This document shows, in pieces, positions 1 through 10,242 of a DNA stretch of 64,000 bases. A program made the translations under genes and the position numbers. How positions within the stretch are numbered: the stretch's first letter is position 1; each line of letters opens with the position of its first letter. This stretch comes from Frigoribacterium sp. Leaf415 (GTDB taxonomy: Bacteria > Actinomycetota > Actinomycetes > Actinomycetales > Microbacteriaceae), in contig NZ_LMQR01000001.1 of NCBI RefSeq assembly GCF_001424645.1, positions 3,047,857 through 3,111,856 of the forward strand, given 5' to 3'. Under the pieces are notes generated by a model, which ran no database searches, was not told where the DNA came from, and worked only from the letters and a program-made list of their open reading frames with translations.

Positions 1-821
1 TAGGCGACGGTCTCGTCACGGAACACCTCGGCGCTGCCGCAGTCGACGTACGCCGGCGGCAGGCCCGCGAGGTCGGTCGCTCGGCCCGGTGCCGCGTAGA
101 TCGACACGTCGTCACCGCCGCGACGGTCGCCGAGGTAGGCGTCCCAGCCGAACCGGGTCATCTCGCGGTCGGCGACGCCCACCCCGTCGAACTGCCGGGC
201 GGAGACGGTCGCGTCGCGGTCGTCGAGCATGGGGCTGACCAGCACCTGCCCGGCGACGGCTGGCCCCTGGCGATCCCGGGCGAGGAGTGCCGTGCCCGCC
301 GCGAGCCCTGCCCCGGCGCTCTGGCCGACCAGGACGATGCGATCCGGGTCGACGCCGAGCTCGTCGGCGTGCTCGGCGACCCAGACCAGGCCGGCGTAGC
401 AGTCCTCGACCGGGTACGGGTCGGGGTGCTCCGGGGCGAGACGGTAGTCGGGGCTGACCAGGACGACGTCGTGCACGAGCAGCCAGTCGTCGTACGAGTC
501 GAGGTTGCCGAGGTGGTGGCCGAACATCATGCCGCCGCCGTGGATCGCGAACGCGCAGGCCGCCGTCCCGGTGCGGCCGATGCGCTGGACGACCGCGAGG
601 GCGATCGGGTCGCCGAGGTGCCCGGGGACGGTGATGCTGCGCCTCTCGAGACCGCGGGCCTCCAGTCCTTCGTCGAGCTGCGCCTCCTTCATGTCCAGCT
701 GTCGCATCTGCGGCAGCATCGCGGTCTCGAGGCGGAAGCGGCCGCGGGCGTCCATCGCCTCCAGGAAGGGCACGAACTCGGGGTCGAACGGCGGGCGGGG
801 CAGGGTGGTGGTGTCAGGCAC
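1..821 (-). CDS. alpha/beta hydrolase, HSL-type esterase (C-terminus cut off by window start)
   Basis: The reading frame runs off the window, so only about 273 N-terminal residues are seen. The hormone-sensitive-lipase family pattern is clear: the oxyanion-hole motif HGGG (near residue 96), the YRLAPEHP segment, and the nucleophile elbow GQSAGAG. Proteins of this family hydrolyse short-chain acyl esters in the cytoplasm; the substrate here is unknown. The GTG start at 821 is chosen because an AGGAG ribosome site lies about 8 bases upstream. The start overlaps the stop of the upstream MFS gene by 8 bases, so the two are probably co-transcribed and translationally coupled. The catalytic Asp and His would lie in the missing or last visible part. 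Confidence 0.85.
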   Translation of the reverse strand, partial: MPDTTTLPRPPFDPEFVPFLEAMDARGRFRLETAMLPQMRQLDMKEAQLDEGLEARGLERRSITVPGHLGDPIALAVVQRIGRTGTAACAFAIHGGGMMFGHHLGNLDSYDDWLLVHDVVLVSPDYRLAPEHPDPYPVEDCYAGLVWVAEHADELGVDPDRIVLVGQSAGAGLAAGTALLARDRQGPAVAGQVLVSPMLDDRDATVSARQFDGVGVADREMTRFGWDAYLGDRRGGDDVSIYAAPGRATDLAGLPPAYVDCGSAEVFRDETVA

Positions 822-2340
822 GAGAGGGCTCCTGGGTGGTGGGGGTGAGAGTGGTCGAGGGGGCAGGTCCGGCGGTGCCGGGGGAGGGGGCGGCGGTTCG
901 TGCCCGGAGCATCCCGACCACGACGAGCACGGCGGCGACGGCGGCGAGGCCGAGCCCGGCGACGGTGAGGGCGTCCTCGAAGTCCGCGAGCCGCGGGGCC
1001 GTCCACGGGGTGGTCGTGATGGTGCCGGTGACGAACGCCGCGACGATCGTGCCCGCGGCGGCGACCGCTGCTCCTCCTGCGAGCTCGCTCGAGGTGTCGA
1101 CGAGAGCCGCGCCGACCGAGGTGCGGTCGGCGGGGAGGCCCGTGAGCACGGAGGCTCCGGCCACGACGCCGACGACGCGCATGCCGGCGGCGACGAGCAC
1201 GAGGGCGACGAGCACCCAGACGTACCCGTGACGGCTCAGGGCGCCGAAGACGGCGAGGCCGGACACGACCGCGGCGGCGCTGACCCACGCGGCCCGGCCG
1301 AGGCCGACCCGCTGCACGAACGGCCCCACGAGGCGACCCCCGGCCAGGAGCACGACGACCTGCGGCAGTGTGCCGACGGCGGCGAGGGCCGGGGGCCAGC
1401 CCCAGGCGAACTGCAGCTGCAGCGTCACGAGGTACGACAGCCCGGCGACGGCGAGGCCCGACGCGGCCTTGAAGGCGAGGCCGCTCGACACCAGGGGGCG
1501 GGCGAGCAGGTGCAGGTCGACCACCGGATGCCGCGCCGTCCGCAGGCGCACGACGAACCCGGCACCGCACGCGACGGTCAGCACGACGGCGGCCCACCCC
1601 CACGAGGAGGCGGTGGTCGGCCCGACGAGGACGGTCGGCGTCACGAGCAGCCCGGTCACGGTCGCGGTGCCCAGCAGCGCGCCGCCCACGTCGACGGGGT
1701 CCGGCCGCAGCCCCGCGGCGTCGTCGCGAGCGACACCGCACCGGATGCCGACGAACGCCAGCACGGCGATCGGCACGTCGGCCAGCAGCAGCACCTGCCA
1801 CGGAGCGACGGCGAGCACGAACCCGCCGACGGTCGGGCCGACGGCGAGGCCGACGAGCCCCGCGGTCGAGATCACCGTCAGTGCCCGGACGCGGAGGCCC
1901 TCGTCGTCGAACAGCCGGAACGCCAGCGCCATCGACCCGGGGGTGGTCATCGCCGCGGCGACGCCCGTCAGCACACGGACGGCGACGAGCTGTTCGGTGG
2001 TCGTGACCGCCACGGTGGCGAGGCTCGCGACGGCCAGCAGCGCGAGGCCCGCGAGCATGACGCGGCGCCGCCCCACCCGGTCGGCGACGGCGCCGAAGAG
2101 CAGCATGAGCCCGCCGAAGGCGACCGCGTAGGCGCCCGACACCCACTGCAGGCCCGTCGTCGAGGAGCCCAGCTCGCGGCCGATCGTCGGCAGGGCCACG
2201 TTGAGGACCGAGGTGTCGAGCATCTCGAACAGGAACACCGCGGACAGCCCGGCCAGGGCGATCCACGCATCGGACAGTCGGGGAGGTGCGTCACCGGAAC
2301 GCGGTCCGGCGCGGCGGGGGAGCAGGGGACTGGGGGACAC
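814..2340 (-). CDS. MFS transporter, DHA2 (EmrB/QacA) family
   Basis: A 508-residue polytopic protein with about 14 hydrophobic segments, the number usual for the DHA2 drug:H+ antiporter branch. Diagnostic features are the TM1 motif LDTSVLNVALPTIGREL (near residues 40-57) and the loop 2-3 motif GAVADRVGRRRVM. DHA2 proteins export hydrophobic drugs or metabolites using the proton gradient. The gene overlaps the downstream esterase gene, so the pair may export or detoxify an ester compound; that link is inference. No regulator gene is adjacent, but an inverted repeat lies about 80 bases upstream. The C-terminal tail is rich in Pro, Thr and Ala and is probably cytoplasmic. Confidence 0.85.
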   Translation of the reverse strand: MSPSPLLPRRAGPRSGDAPPRLSDAWIALAGLSAVFLFEMLDTSVLNVALPTIGRELGSSTTGLQWVSGAYAVAFGGLMLLFGAVADRVGRRRVMLAGLALLAVASLATVAVTTTEQLVAVRVLTGVAAAMTTPGSMALAFRLFDDEGLRVRALTVISTAGLVGLAVGPTVGGFVLAVAPWQVLLLADVPIAVLAFVGIRCGVARDDAAGLRPDPVDVGGALLGTATVTGLLVTPTVLVGPTTASSWGWAAVVLTVACGAGFVVRLRTARHPVVDLHLLARPLVSSGLAFKAASGLAVAGLSYLVTLQLQFAWGWPPALAAVGTLPQVVVLLAGGRLVGPFVQRVGLGRAAWVSAAAVVSGLAVFGALSRHGYVWVLVALVLVAAGMRVVGVVAGASVLTGLPADRTSVGAALVDTSSELAGGAAVAAAGTIVAAFVTGTITTTPWTAPRLADFEDALTVAGLGLAAVAAVLVVVGMLRARTAAPSPGTAGPAPSTTLTPTTQEPSRA

Positions 2341-2421
2341 GGGGGCGCACTCCTTCGAGGGAAGAAGTGGCGGATCGTTCGATGCCGCGTGCGGGTGCGT
2401 CGCAGAGCGCGACGCCTTTTA

Positions 2422-2435
2422 CCTCAGTGATGAGG
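2422..2435. promoter_or_regulatory. Short perfect palindrome upstream of the MFS gene
   Basis: CCTCA-GTGA-TGAGG lies about 80 bases upstream of the MFS start. Its position and symmetry fit an operator for a MarR or TetR-type repressor, but no regulator gene is adjacent. A second, weaker inverted repeat (ACTGCTG/CAGCAGT) follows at about 2451-2476. Confidence 0.3.
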
Positions 2436-2529
2436 ACGATACACCGGCTACTGCTGAAGGAGAACTCCAGCAGTTCTGCCGCTCATGCAGGTGCCCGACA
2501 GAGGATGGTCTGCCGAACGCACCAGCGTC

Positions 2530-2720
2530 ACCCTGGCGGTCGAGGACCGAACCCCGGGCCCCATCGGAGCATCCATGAGCCGGCGTCGACCAGCGGCTCG
2601 AAGCCGAAGCGCTGGTAGAGGCCATGGGCGTCCTCCGTGACCAGGGCCGTGCGCTTCGTTGACCGCGAGCCATCCCACGGGGATGCTTCTCGCAAGCGAC
2701 GGAGGTCGTCATGTTCGAAG
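2530..2720 (-). pseudogene. Remnant of a GNAT-family N-acetyltransferase
   Basis: Read on the minus strand, this stretch encodes a segment close to the C-terminus of a common small GNAT acetyltransferase: LVTEDAHGLYQRFGFEPL followed by a Trp-Met pair, matching the usual DAHGLYERFGF acetyl-CoA fold and closing strand. The region before it should carry the RxxGxG acetyl-CoA-binding loop. Instead it is garbled, and a competing frame shows displaced pieces, so the gene looks decayed or frameshifted. No intact N-terminal half is found between here and the kdp operon. This rests on recognition of one short block, so confidence is modest. Confidence 0.4.
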
Positions 2721-3088
2721 AACGCGGGTGGTTCGCCGAGGCTGACGCGAGAGCGCTCAGGCCTGCCGACTCGGTGAACGACGTGGATCATCGTGGCGAT
2801 GCTCCCCGAGCCGAGCACCGGCCTGAACCGGTCCGCCTCAGTCCGCTCGAGCGCCTCCTGCGTGGCTTCCCTTGGGTCATGGCGTTCTGCCTGGATCTGC
2901 GATGACCTTCGCTCGTCCCGATGGCCGAAGCCCCGGCGGGCGTGTGTTGTTCGTGAGGAAGACGGCGTTCGGCGTAGGGAAGTCGTAAGGGTCCGCGATC
3001 GGCGGTGCGGCGCGGTGTCTACTGACTCGCTGTGCCCACCAAGGGCATCGGGCCACCCGGCCCGTCGATCGTTCCTCTTGGAGTCGTA
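2721..3088. other. Non-coding stretch before the kdp operon
   Basis: About 370 bases without a convincing gene; the open frames here lack family features and look like chance frames in high-GC DNA. It must hold the kdp promoter and probably a KdpE-binding site, but I could not pick either with confidence. Confidence 0.4.
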
Positions 3089-3172
3089 GTGCTCGACATC
3101 GTGTACGTGCTCGCCGTCATCGCTGTGTTCGCAGTGGTGTCCCTCGTCGCGAAGGGGGTCGAGAAGCTGTGA
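3089..3172 (+). CDS. 27-residue membrane microprotein at the head of the kdp operon
   Basis: GTG start with a GGAG ribosome site 5 bases upstream. The peptide begins [17 protein letters not shown] and ends with the charged tail AKGVEKL, so it is one transmembrane helix with a short basic/acidic tail. Its stop overlaps the kdpF GTG start (GTGA), which implies translational coupling with kdpF. From its size, place and helix it resembles the small unnamed proteins encoded before kdpF in other actinobacteria. A role as an extra Kdp subunit or stabiliser, like KdpF, is inference. It is too short for ordinary gene callers and likely unannotated in this genome. Confidence 0.65.
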   Translation: MLDIVYVLAVIAVFAVVSLVAKGVEKL

Positions 3173-3258
3173 TCGTCTTCAGCATCGGGGCCGCCGTCCT
3201 CGCCGTGGCCGCCTTGGCGTACCTCGTGTACGCCCTCGTGAAGCCCGAGCGCTTCTGA
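3169..3258 (+). CDS. kdpF: K+-transporting ATPase subunit KdpF
   Basis: A 29-residue hydrophobic peptide, [20 protein letters not shown] followed by YALVKPERF. The terminal LVKPERF is the hallmark of KdpF. KdpF is a single-helix membrane peptide that stabilises the KdpABC complex. The GTG start overlaps the stop of the upstream microprotein, and its TGA overlaps the kdpA ATG (TGATG), so the three frames are tightly coupled. Confidence 0.9.
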   Translation: MIVFSIGAAVLAVAALAYLVYALVKPERF

Positions 3259-4931
3259 TGGATGCGCTGTTCGGCATCCTCCAGATCCTCACGGTCGTCG
3301 TCGTCCTCGTCGTCGTGTACCGCCCCCTCGGTGACCACATGGCGCGGATGTTCACGACGGCGAAGGACGCCCGCGTCGAGCGCGGCTTCTACCGCCTCAT
3401 CGGCGTCGACTCGACGTCGGAACAGACGTGGCCGGCCTACCTCCGAGGCGTCCTGACGTTCTCGGTCATCGGTGTCCTCTTCGTCTACGCGATCCAGCGG
3501 CTCCAGGCGTTCCTGCCGTACTCGCTCGGCTTCCCGGCCGTGCCCGAGGGGCTTTCGTTCAACACCGCCGCCTCCTTCGTGGCGAACACGAACTGGCAGT
3601 CCTACTCGCCCGACGTGACGATGGGCTACGCCGTGCAGGTGCTCGGCCTGGTCGTGCAGAACTTCGTCTCCGCGGCCGTCGGCATCGCCGTCGCCGTCGC
3701 CCTGATCCGCGGGCTCGCCCGGGCGAAGAGCGGCACGCTCGGCAATTTCTGGGTCGACCTGACCCGGTCGATCACGCGCCTCCTCTTGCCCCTGGCCGTC
3801 CTCTCGGCCGTCGTCCTCATCGCCGGCGGCGTGATCCAGAACCTCGCGGGGTTCACCGACGTCACGACGCTCACCGGCGGCACCGCGACGATCCCCGGAG
3901 GTCCCACCGCCTCGCAGGAGGCGATCAAGCTGCTCGGGACGAACGGAGGCGGCTTCTTCAACGCCAACAGCGCGCACCCGTTCGAGAACCCGACCGCCTG
4001 GACGAACGTCTTCCAGGTCCTCCTCATGCTCGTCATCCCGTTCTCGCTGCCGCGCACCTTCGGCCGCATGGTCGGCTCCACGAAGCAGGGCGTCGCGATC
4101 GCCGCCGTCATGACGACGATCTTCGCCGTCTCGCTCACCGCCATGACCTGGTTCGAGCTCCGCGGTGCCGGCACCGCCACCCAGCTCGCCGGAGGCGCGA
4201 TGGAAGGCAAGGAGGCGCGGTTCGGCATCTGGGGATCGACCCTGTTCGGTTCCACCTCGACCCTGACGTCGACGGGTGCGGTGAACTCGATGCACGACTC
4301 GTACACCGCCCTCGGCGGCATGATGGCGATGCTGAACATGATGCTCGGCGAGATCGCCCCCGGCGGCGTCGGCTCGGGCCTGTACGGCATGCTCGTGCTC
4401 GCCGTCATCACGGTGTTCATCGCCGGCCTGCTCGTCGGCCGCACGCCCGAGTACCTCGGCAAGAAGATCGGGCCCCGCGAGATCAAGCTCGCCAGCCTCT
4501 ACATCCTGGTCACGCCGACCATCGTGCTCGCCTTCACCGCGCTGAGCTTCGCGATCCCCGCGGTGCGCGCCGACGTCGAGGGCACGTCGATCTGGAACCC
4601 GGGCCTGCACGGCTTCAGCGAGGTGCTCTACGCCTTCACCTCCGCCGCGAACAACAACGGCTCCGCCTTCGCGGGACTGACGGCGAACACCCCGTGGTTC
4701 AACACCACCCTCGGCGTCGCGATGCTGCTCGGCCGTTTCCTTCCGATCGTGCTCGTGCTCGCCCTCGCCGGCTCCTTCGCCGCGCAGGACAAGGTCCCCG
4801 CCACCGCCGGGACCCTGCCCACCCACCGCCCGCAGTTCGTGGGCCTGCTCACCGGCGTCTCCGTGATCATCACCGCGCTGACCTACTTCCCCGTCCTCGC
4901 ACTGGGACCGCTCGCTGAAGGGCTGCAGTAA
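3258..4931 (+). CDS. kdpA: K+-transporting ATPase subunit KdpA
   Basis: A 557-residue polytopic protein, the usual KdpA length. It is the channel-like subunit that binds and passes K+ through the inner membrane. The selectivity-filter type segment TNGGGFFN is at residues 228-235, followed by [10 protein letters not shown]. Another conserved pore segment, [12 protein letters not shown], lies in the last third, and NTNWQSYSP lies near residue 110. It sits between kdpF (1-base overlap) and kdpB (2 bases after the stop), as in a standard kdpFABC operon. Two copies of the iterated GGAGGCGCG sequence fall inside this gene, at 4191 and 4211, without disturbing the frame. Confidence 0.98.
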   Translation: MDALFGILQILTVVVVLVVVYRPLGDHMARMFTTAKDARVERGFYRLIGVDSTSEQTWPAYLRGVLTFSVIGVLFVYAIQRLQAFLPYSLGFPAVPEGLSFNTAASFVANTNWQSYSPDVTMGYAVQVLGLVVQNFVSAAVGIAVAVALIRGLARAKSGTLGNFWVDLTRSITRLLLPLAVLSAVVLIAGGVIQNLAGFTDVTTLTGGTATIPGGPTASQEAIKLLGTNGGGFFNANSAHPFENPTAWTNVFQVLLMLVIPFSLPRTFGRMVGSTKQGVAIAAVMTTIFAVSLTAMTWFELRGAGTATQLAGGAMEGKEARFGIWGSTLFGSTSTLTSTGAVNSMHDSYTALGGMMAMLNMMLGEIAPGGVGSGLYGMLVLAVITVFIAGLLVGRTPEYLGKKIGPREIKLASLYILVTPTIVLAFTALSFAIPAVRADVEGTSIWNPGLHGFSEVLYAFTSAANNNGSAFAGLTANTPWFNTTLGVAMLLGRFLPIVLVLALAGSFAAQDKVPATAGTLPTHRPQFVGLLTGVSVIITALTYFPVLALGPLAEGLQ

Positions 4932-4933
4932 CC

Positions 4934-7099
4934 ATGTCCGTCGTCACCGACACACCCACCACCGACCACGACCACGACCACGAGGGCGAGCACGCCCCGA
5001 CGAACCGAGGAGGCGCGTTCGGCGTCGCCCAGCTCGTCGCGGCCCTGCCCGGCGCGCTCCGCAAACTCGACCCGCGCGAGATGTGGCACAACCCCGTCAT
5101 GTTCATCGTCGAGGTCGGCGCCGCCTACACGACGATCCTCGCGATCGCCGGCCTCTTCACCGGTCCCGAGACCTCGGGCGGCTCGCCCGTCCCCGGCTCG
5201 TTCACCTGGGCCATCGCCGTCTGGCTCTGGCTCACCGTCGTCTTCGCCAACCTCGCCGAGTCCGTCGCCGAGGGCCGCGGCAAGGCACAGGCCGAGACCC
5301 TCAAGGCGACCCGCACCAGCACCACCGCCCAGCGCGTGGTCTCGTACGACGCGACGTCCGACGCCGGTGCCGAGCGCGCCTCCTCGGAGTCGGTGTCCTC
5401 GGCCGACCTCACGCTCGGCGACACGGTCGTCGTGACCGCCGGCGAGCTGATCCCCGGCGACGGCGACATCGTCTGGGGCATCGCCAGCGTCGACGAGTCG
5501 GCCATCACGGGCGAGTCCGCCCCGGTGATCCGCGAGTCGGGCGGCGACCGCAGCGCGGTCACCGGCGGCACCCGCGTGCTGTCCGACCGGGTGGTCGTGC
5601 GCATCACGAGCAAGCCCGGCGAGACCTTCGTCGACCGCATGATCCGCCTCGTCGAGGGCGCCTCCCGCCAGAAGACCCCGAACGAGATCGCGCTGAACAT
5701 CCTGCTCGCGAGCCTGTCGATCGTGTTCGTCGTCGTGACCCTGACGTTGAACCCCATCGCGGCCTACAGCGACGCGTCGGTGAGCATCCCCGTGCTCATC
5801 GCCCTGCTGGTCTGCCTCATCCCCACGACGATCGGGGCGCTGCTCAGCGCCATCGGCATCGCCGGCATGGATCGCCTGGTGCAGCGCAACGTGCTCGCCA
5901 TGTCGGGCCGCGCGGTCGAGGCCGCCGGTGACGTCACCACGCTGCTGCTCGACAAGACCGGCACCATCACCTACGGCAACCGGCAGGCGGCCGAGTTCAC
6001 GCCGCTCGACGGCATCGCCCGGGCCGAACTCGTCGACGCCGCCGCCCGGTCGTCGCTCAGCGACCCGACCCCCGAGGGCAAGTCGATCGTCGACCTCGCC
6101 CTGACGACGGGGTGGCACGACGCCGACGGTCAGCCGGGTGAGATCGTGCCCTTCACCGCCCAGACCCGCATGTCGGGCCTCGACCTGCCCGACGGCACGC
6201 AGATCCGCAAGGGTGCCGGCAACTCCGTCATCGCCTGGGTCGAGGAGGACCGCCGTCTCGCCAGCACCGAGCACGACGAACTGCAGACCCGCATCGACGA
6301 GATCTCGAAAGCCGGAGGGACCCCCTTGGTCGTCGCGATCAAGACCACGGCCTCGGAGGCTCGCGTCCTCGGCGTCGTGTACCTCAAGGACGTCGTCAAG
6401 ACCGGCCTGCGCGAACGGTTCGCCGAACTGCGCAGCATGGGCATCCGCACGGTCATGATCACCGGCGACAACCCTCTCACCGCCAAGGCGATCGCGGCCG
6501 AGGCCGGCGTCGACGACTACCTCGCCGAGGCCACCCCGGAGGACAAGCTCGCCCTCATCCGCCGGGAGCAAGAAGGAGGCGCGCTCGTCGCGATGACCGG
6601 CGACGGCACCAACGACGCCCCCGCGCTGGCCCAGGCCGACGTCGGCGTCGCGATGAACACGGGCACCTCGGCCGCGAAGGAGGCCGGCAACATGGTCGAC
6701 CTCGACAGCGACCCGACGAAGCTGATCGACATCGTCCGCATCGGCAAGCAGCTGCTCATCACCCGCGGCGCCCTCACGACGTTCTCGATCGCCAACGACA
6801 TCGCGAAGTACTTCGCGATCATCCCGGCCATGTTCGCCGGGGTGTTCCCCGGGCTCGGGCTGCTGAACGTCATGCAGCTGTCCTCGCCGGCCTCGGCGAT
6901 CCTCTCGGCGATCGTCTTCAACGCCCTCGTGATCGTCGTGCTCATCCCGCTCGCCTTGCGGGGCGTGAAGTACCGGGCGGCGTCGGCGTCGTCGATCCTG
7001 TCGCGCAACCTCCTCGTCTACGGACTCGGCGGCGTCGTCGCCCCGTTCGTCGGCATCAAGATCATCGACCTGATCGTCAGCCTGCTCCCCGGCTTCTGA
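4934..7099 (+). CDS. kdpB: K+-transporting ATPase, ATP-binding subunit KdpB
   Basis: A 721-residue P-type ATPase that powers K+ uptake by the KdpA channel subunit. The phosphorylation motif DKTGT carries Asp340, and the actuator motif ITGESAPV and the hinge motif [18 protein letters not shown] are all intact. Hydrophobic segments lie where expected for KdpB: two before the actuator loop, two before the P-domain, and a C-terminal group. The N-terminus is His/Asp-rich ([16 protein letters not shown]) before the first helix, a variable extension. It starts 2 bases after kdpA. Four copies of the AGGAGGCGCG sequence or its complement occur in or near the operon's coding DNA, three of them in this gene. 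Confidence 0.98.
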   Translation: MSVVTDTPTTDHDHDHEGEHAPTNRGGAFGVAQLVAALPGALRKLDPREMWHNPVMFIVEVGAAYTTILAIAGLFTGPETSGGSPVPGSFTWAIAVWLWLTVVFANLAESVAEGRGKAQAETLKATRTSTTAQRVVSYDATSDAGAERASSESVSSADLTLGDTVVVTAGELIPGDGDIVWGIASVDESAITGESAPVIRESGGDRSAVTGGTRVLSDRVVVRITSKPGETFVDRMIRLVEGASRQKTPNEIALNILLASLSIVFVVVTLTLNPIAAYSDASVSIPVLIALLVCLIPTTIGALLSAIGIAGMDRLVQRNVLAMSGRAVEAAGDVTTLLLDKTGTITYGNRQAAEFTPLDGIARAELVDAAARSSLSDPTPEGKSIVDLALTTGWHDADGQPGEIVPFTAQTRMSGLDLPDGTQIRKGAGNSVIAWVEEDRRLASTEHDELQTRIDEISKAGGTPLVVAIKTTASEARVLGVVYLKDVVKTGLRERFAELRSMGIRTVMITGDNPLTAKAIAAEAGVDDYLAEATPEDKLALIRREQEGGALVAMTGDGTNDAPALAQADVGVAMNTGTSAAKEAGNMVDLDSDPTKLIDIVRIGKQLLITRGALTTFSIANDIAKYFAIIPAMFAGVFPGLGLLNVMQLSSPASAILSAIVFNALVIVVLIPLALRGVKYRAASASSILSRNLLVYGLGGVVAPFVGIKIIDLIVSLLPGF

Positions 7100-7130
7100 A
7101 CCGACGCAGACGACGAACGAGAGAGAGACC

Positions 7131-7736
7131 ATGAACACCCGCACCCTGCTCCGCCAGTACGGTGTCGCCCTCCGCGCGATGCTCGTCTTCACCGTCGTCC
7201 TCGGCGTGGCCTACACGGCCGTCGTCACCGGGGTCGGCCAGCTCGTCCTGGGCGGCAAGGCGGACGGTTCCGCCGTCCGCGTCGACGGTGAGACCGTCGG
7301 CTCGTCACTCATCGGGCAGTCCTTCACCGACGCCGACGGTGTCGCCCTGCCCGAGTGGTTCCAGTCGCGGCCCTCGGCTGCCGGTGACGGCTACGACGCC
7401 TCCGCCTCGAGCGGCAGCAACTACGGGCCCGAGAACGAGGACCTCATCGCGGCCGTCGAGGAGCGACGAGCGGCGATCGCCGAGAGCGACGGCGTCGCCC
7501 CGGAGGACGTCCCCGTCGACGCGCTCACCGCCTCCGCGTCCGGGCTCGACCCGCACATCAGCCCCGAGTACGCGCGCATCCAGGTCGAGCGGGTCGCCGC
7601 GGCACGCGACCTGCCGGTCGCGGACGTCGAGGCGCTCGTGGAGGAGCACACCCAGGGCCGCGACCTCGGCTACCTGGGCGAGCCCACCGTGAACGTGCTC
7701 GAGCTCAACGCGGCCCTGGCCGAGACGGGACGCTGA
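7131..7736 (+). CDS. kdpC: K+-transporting ATPase subunit KdpC
   Basis: A 201-residue protein with one N-terminal membrane helix (AMLVFTVVLGVAYTAVVTGV) and an extracytoplasmic soluble domain, the standard KdpC layout. Conserved family blocks include SLIGQSFTD, the FQSRPSAAG segment, the SGSNYGPEN loop, the SGLDPHISPEYA block and a terminal VNVLELNAAL. KdpC raises the nucleotide affinity of KdpB. A purine-rich GAGAGAGA ribosome site precedes the ATG. It lies 31 bases after kdpB and just before kdpD. Confidence 0.97.
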   Translation: MNTRTLLRQYGVALRAMLVFTVVLGVAYTAVVTGVGQLVLGGKADGSAVRVDGETVGSSLIGQSFTDADGVALPEWFQSRPSAAGDGYDASASSGSNYGPENEDLIAAVEERRAAIAESDGVAPEDVPVDALTASASGLDPHISPEYARIQVERVAAARDLPVADVEALVEEHTQGRDLGYLGEPTVNVLELNAALAETGR

Positions 7737-7740
7737 GACC

Positions 7741-10242
7741 GTGAAGCGGGGGCGGCTCCGGGTGCTGCTCGGCGCCGCCCCCGGCGTCGGCAAGACCTAC
7801 ACCATGCTCGAAGAGGGGACCCGGCTCGCCCGAGAGGGCAAGGACGTCGTCGTCGCCGTCGTCGAGACCCACGGCCGCGAGGCCACGGCGTCCATGCTCG
7901 GCGATCTCGAGGTCGTCCCGCGGACGACGACCCTGCACCGCGGCGTCGAGCTGACGGAGATGGACGTCGACGCGGTCCTCGCCCGGAGACCCGACCTCGC
8001 CCTCGTCGACGAGCTCGCCCACACCAACGCTCCGGGCTCGGCCCGGCAGAAGCGGTGGCAGGACGTCCAGGTCCTCCTCGACGCGGGCATCGACGTCATC
8101 TCGACCGTCAACGTCCAGCACATCGAGTCACTCAACGACGTGGTGGAGAAGATCACCGGGGCCGCCCAGCGCGAGACCGTCCCCGACAGCATGCTCCGGA
8201 GCGCCGATCAGATCGAGGTCGTCGACCTCGCCCCCCAGGCGCTCCGCGACCGTCTCGCCGAGGGGAACGTCTACCCGGCGGCCCGCATCGACGCCGCGCT
8301 GTCGAACTACTTCCGCCTCGGCAACCTGACGGCGTTGCGGGAGCTGGCTCTGCTGTGGCTGGCCGACGAGGTCGACAGCGCCCTGAAGGCCTACCGGGTC
8401 GAGAACGGGATCGACAGCAAGTGGGAGGCGCGGGAGCGGGTCGTGGTCGCCCTCACCGGCGGGCCGGAGGGCGAGACCCTCATCCGTCGTGGCGCCCGCA
8501 TCGCCGCCCGGTCGTCCGGGGGCGAGCTCGTCACCGTGCACGTCATCGCCCAGGACGGCCTCCGCGATGCGCACCCGGGTGCTCTCTCGGCGCAGCGCGC
8601 CCTGACGGAGAAACTCGGCGGCACCCATCACCAGGTCGTCGGTGGTGACGTCCCCGTCGCCCTGGTCCAGTTCGCGAAGGCGATGAACGCCTCCCAACTC
8701 GTCATCGGCGTCAGCCGCCGGAGCCGTGTCGCCGCAGCCCTGACGGGCCCGGGGATCGGCGCCACCGTCATCCGCGAATCGGGTGACATCGACGTGCACA
8801 TCGTGACCCACTCCGCCGCCGGCGGCCGGTTCACCCTCCCCCGGGCAGGAGGCGCGCTGACGCTGCGGCGTCGCCTCCTGGGGGGCGGTCTCGCCGTGGT
8901 GCTCGGCCCGATCGTGACCTGGCTGCTCGTGATGTTCCGCAGCGACGAATCGCTCACGAGCGACGTGCTCGTCTACCAGCTGCTCGTCGTGGTCGTCGCG
9001 CTCGTCGGCGGGATCTGGCCGGCCCTCTTCGCGGCGGTGCTCTCGGGAGTGACGCTGGACTTCTTCTTCGTCGAGCCCTACGACAGCATCACCGTCGGCC
9101 GGCCGCTGCACCTCCTGACCCTCGTCCTCTACGTCGTCATCGCCCTGCTCGTCAGCTACGTGGTCGACCAGGCTGCCCGTCGATCCCGGGCGGCGGCGCG
9201 TGCCGTCGCCGAGTCCGAACTGCTCGCGGCCGTCGCCGGGGGCGTCATCCGCGGCCAGGACGCGCTCCACGCGCTCCTGTCCCGCACCCAGGACGCCTTC
9301 CGCCTGCGGACGGTCTCCGTCATCGACGTCGACGGTGACGTCGTCGACTCCCTCGGCGCACCCCGGGCCGGCGACGAGACGACGATCGTCCCCGTCGGCA
9401 CCCGTGCGCGCCTCGAGATGACCGGACCGCCGATGGCGGCGTCCGAGAGGCGCCTCCTCGCGGTCATCGCGGCCCAGGTCGAGACGGCCCTGGAACACAA
9501 GGCCCTGTCGGCGACCGCCGACTCCGCGGGGCCGCTGGCGCAGGTGGACCAGGTCCGCACGGCACTGCTCGCCGCCGTCGGACACGACCTGCGGCGGCCG
9601 CTCGCCTCGGCCACGGCGGCCGTGACGGGCCTGCAACAAGACGACGTCGTCTGGGCGGACCGCGACCGCGACGAACTCCTCACCACGGCCCACGAGAGCC
9701 TCGACGCGCTGTCGGCCCTCGTCACGAACCTCCTGGACGTCAGCCGCGTCCAGGCGGGAGCCCTCGCGGTGTCACGCCAACCCGTCGACGTCGACGACGT
9801 CCTCTTCGCGTCCGTGGACGAACTCCAGGTCGACCCCGGACGCATCGAGCTCCGGATCGGCGAGGACGTTCCCCAGGCCGACGCCGACCCGGTCCTCCTC
9901 CAGCGCGTCCTGGTGAACCTGCTCGACAACGCCCTCAAGTACGCCCCCGGGGGGACACCGGTGCGTCTCTCCAGCAGCAGCTTCGGGGACGCCGTGGAGA
10001 TCCGCGTCGCCGATCAGGGGCCGGGGATCAGTCCCGAACGCCTGGACCTGGTGTTCGTTCCCTTCCAGCGCCTCGGCGACACCGACAACACCGCCGGCCT
10101 CGGGCTGGGACTCGCCATCTCCAAGGGCTTCACCGAGGGCATGGGGGGCACCCTCCGAGCCGAGGAGACCCCGGGAGGCGGGCTCAGCATGGTCGTCTCC
10201 CTTCCTGTGGCTCATCAGACGACCGGGACGGACCACTCGTGA
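7741..10242 (+). CDS. kdpD: Osmosensitive K+ channel sensor histidine kinase KdpD
   Basis: An 833-residue membrane sensor kinase. The N-terminal KdpD domain carries the Walker A motif GAAPGVGKT (residues 11-19). It is followed by a universal-stress-protein domain (about 240-360), four membrane helices (about 380-490), a GAF-like region, the HisKA domain with phospho-acceptor His615 in VGHDLRRPL, and an ATPase domain with N-box NLLDNALKYAP and G-box GLGLGLAIS. It senses K+ limitation and phosphorylates KdpE. The GTG start four bases after kdpC is favoured because the family starts immediately before RGRLRVxLGAAPG. The stop overlaps the kdpE start. Confidence 0.97.
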   Translation: MKRGRLRVLLGAAPGVGKTYTMLEEGTRLAREGKDVVVAVVETHGREATASMLGDLEVVPRTTTLHRGVELTEMDVDAVLARRPDLALVDELAHTNAPGSARQKRWQDVQVLLDAGIDVISTVNVQHIESLNDVVEKITGAAQRETVPDSMLRSADQIEVVDLAPQALRDRLAEGNVYPAARIDAALSNYFRLGNLTALRELALLWLADEVDSALKAYRVENGIDSKWEARERVVVALTGGPEGETLIRRGARIAARSSGGELVTVHVIAQDGLRDAHPGALSAQRALTEKLGGTHHQVVGGDVPVALVQFAKAMNASQLVIGVSRRSRVAAALTGPGIGATVIRESGDIDVHIVTHSAAGGRFTLPRAGGALTLRRRLLGGGLAVVLGPIVTWLLVMFRSDESLTSDVLVYQLLVVVVALVGGIWPALFAAVLSGVTLDFFFVEPYDSITVGRPLHLLTLVLYVVIALLVSYVVDQAARRSRAAARAVAESELLAAVAGGVIRGQDALHALLSRTQDAFRLRTVSVIDVDGDVVDSLGAPRAGDETTIVPVGTRARLEMTGPPMAASERRLLAVIAAQVETALEHKALSATADSAGPLAQVDQVRTALLAAVGHDLRRPLASATAAVTGLQQDDVVWADRDRDELLTTAHESLDALSALVTNLLDVSRVQAGALAVSRQPVDVDDVLFASVDELQVDPGRIELRIGEDVPQADADPVLLQRVLVNLLDNALKYAPGGTPVRLSSSSFGDAVEIRVADQGPGISPERLDLVFVPFQRLGDTDNTAGLGLGLAISKGFTEGMGGTLRAEETPGGGLSMVVSLPVAHQTTGTDHS

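Noticed and set aside
505..2430. Long plus-strand open frame over the MFS gene
   Set aside because: Low-complexity Gly/Arg/Asp product opposite a clear transporter; a typical antisense shadow in high-GC DNA.
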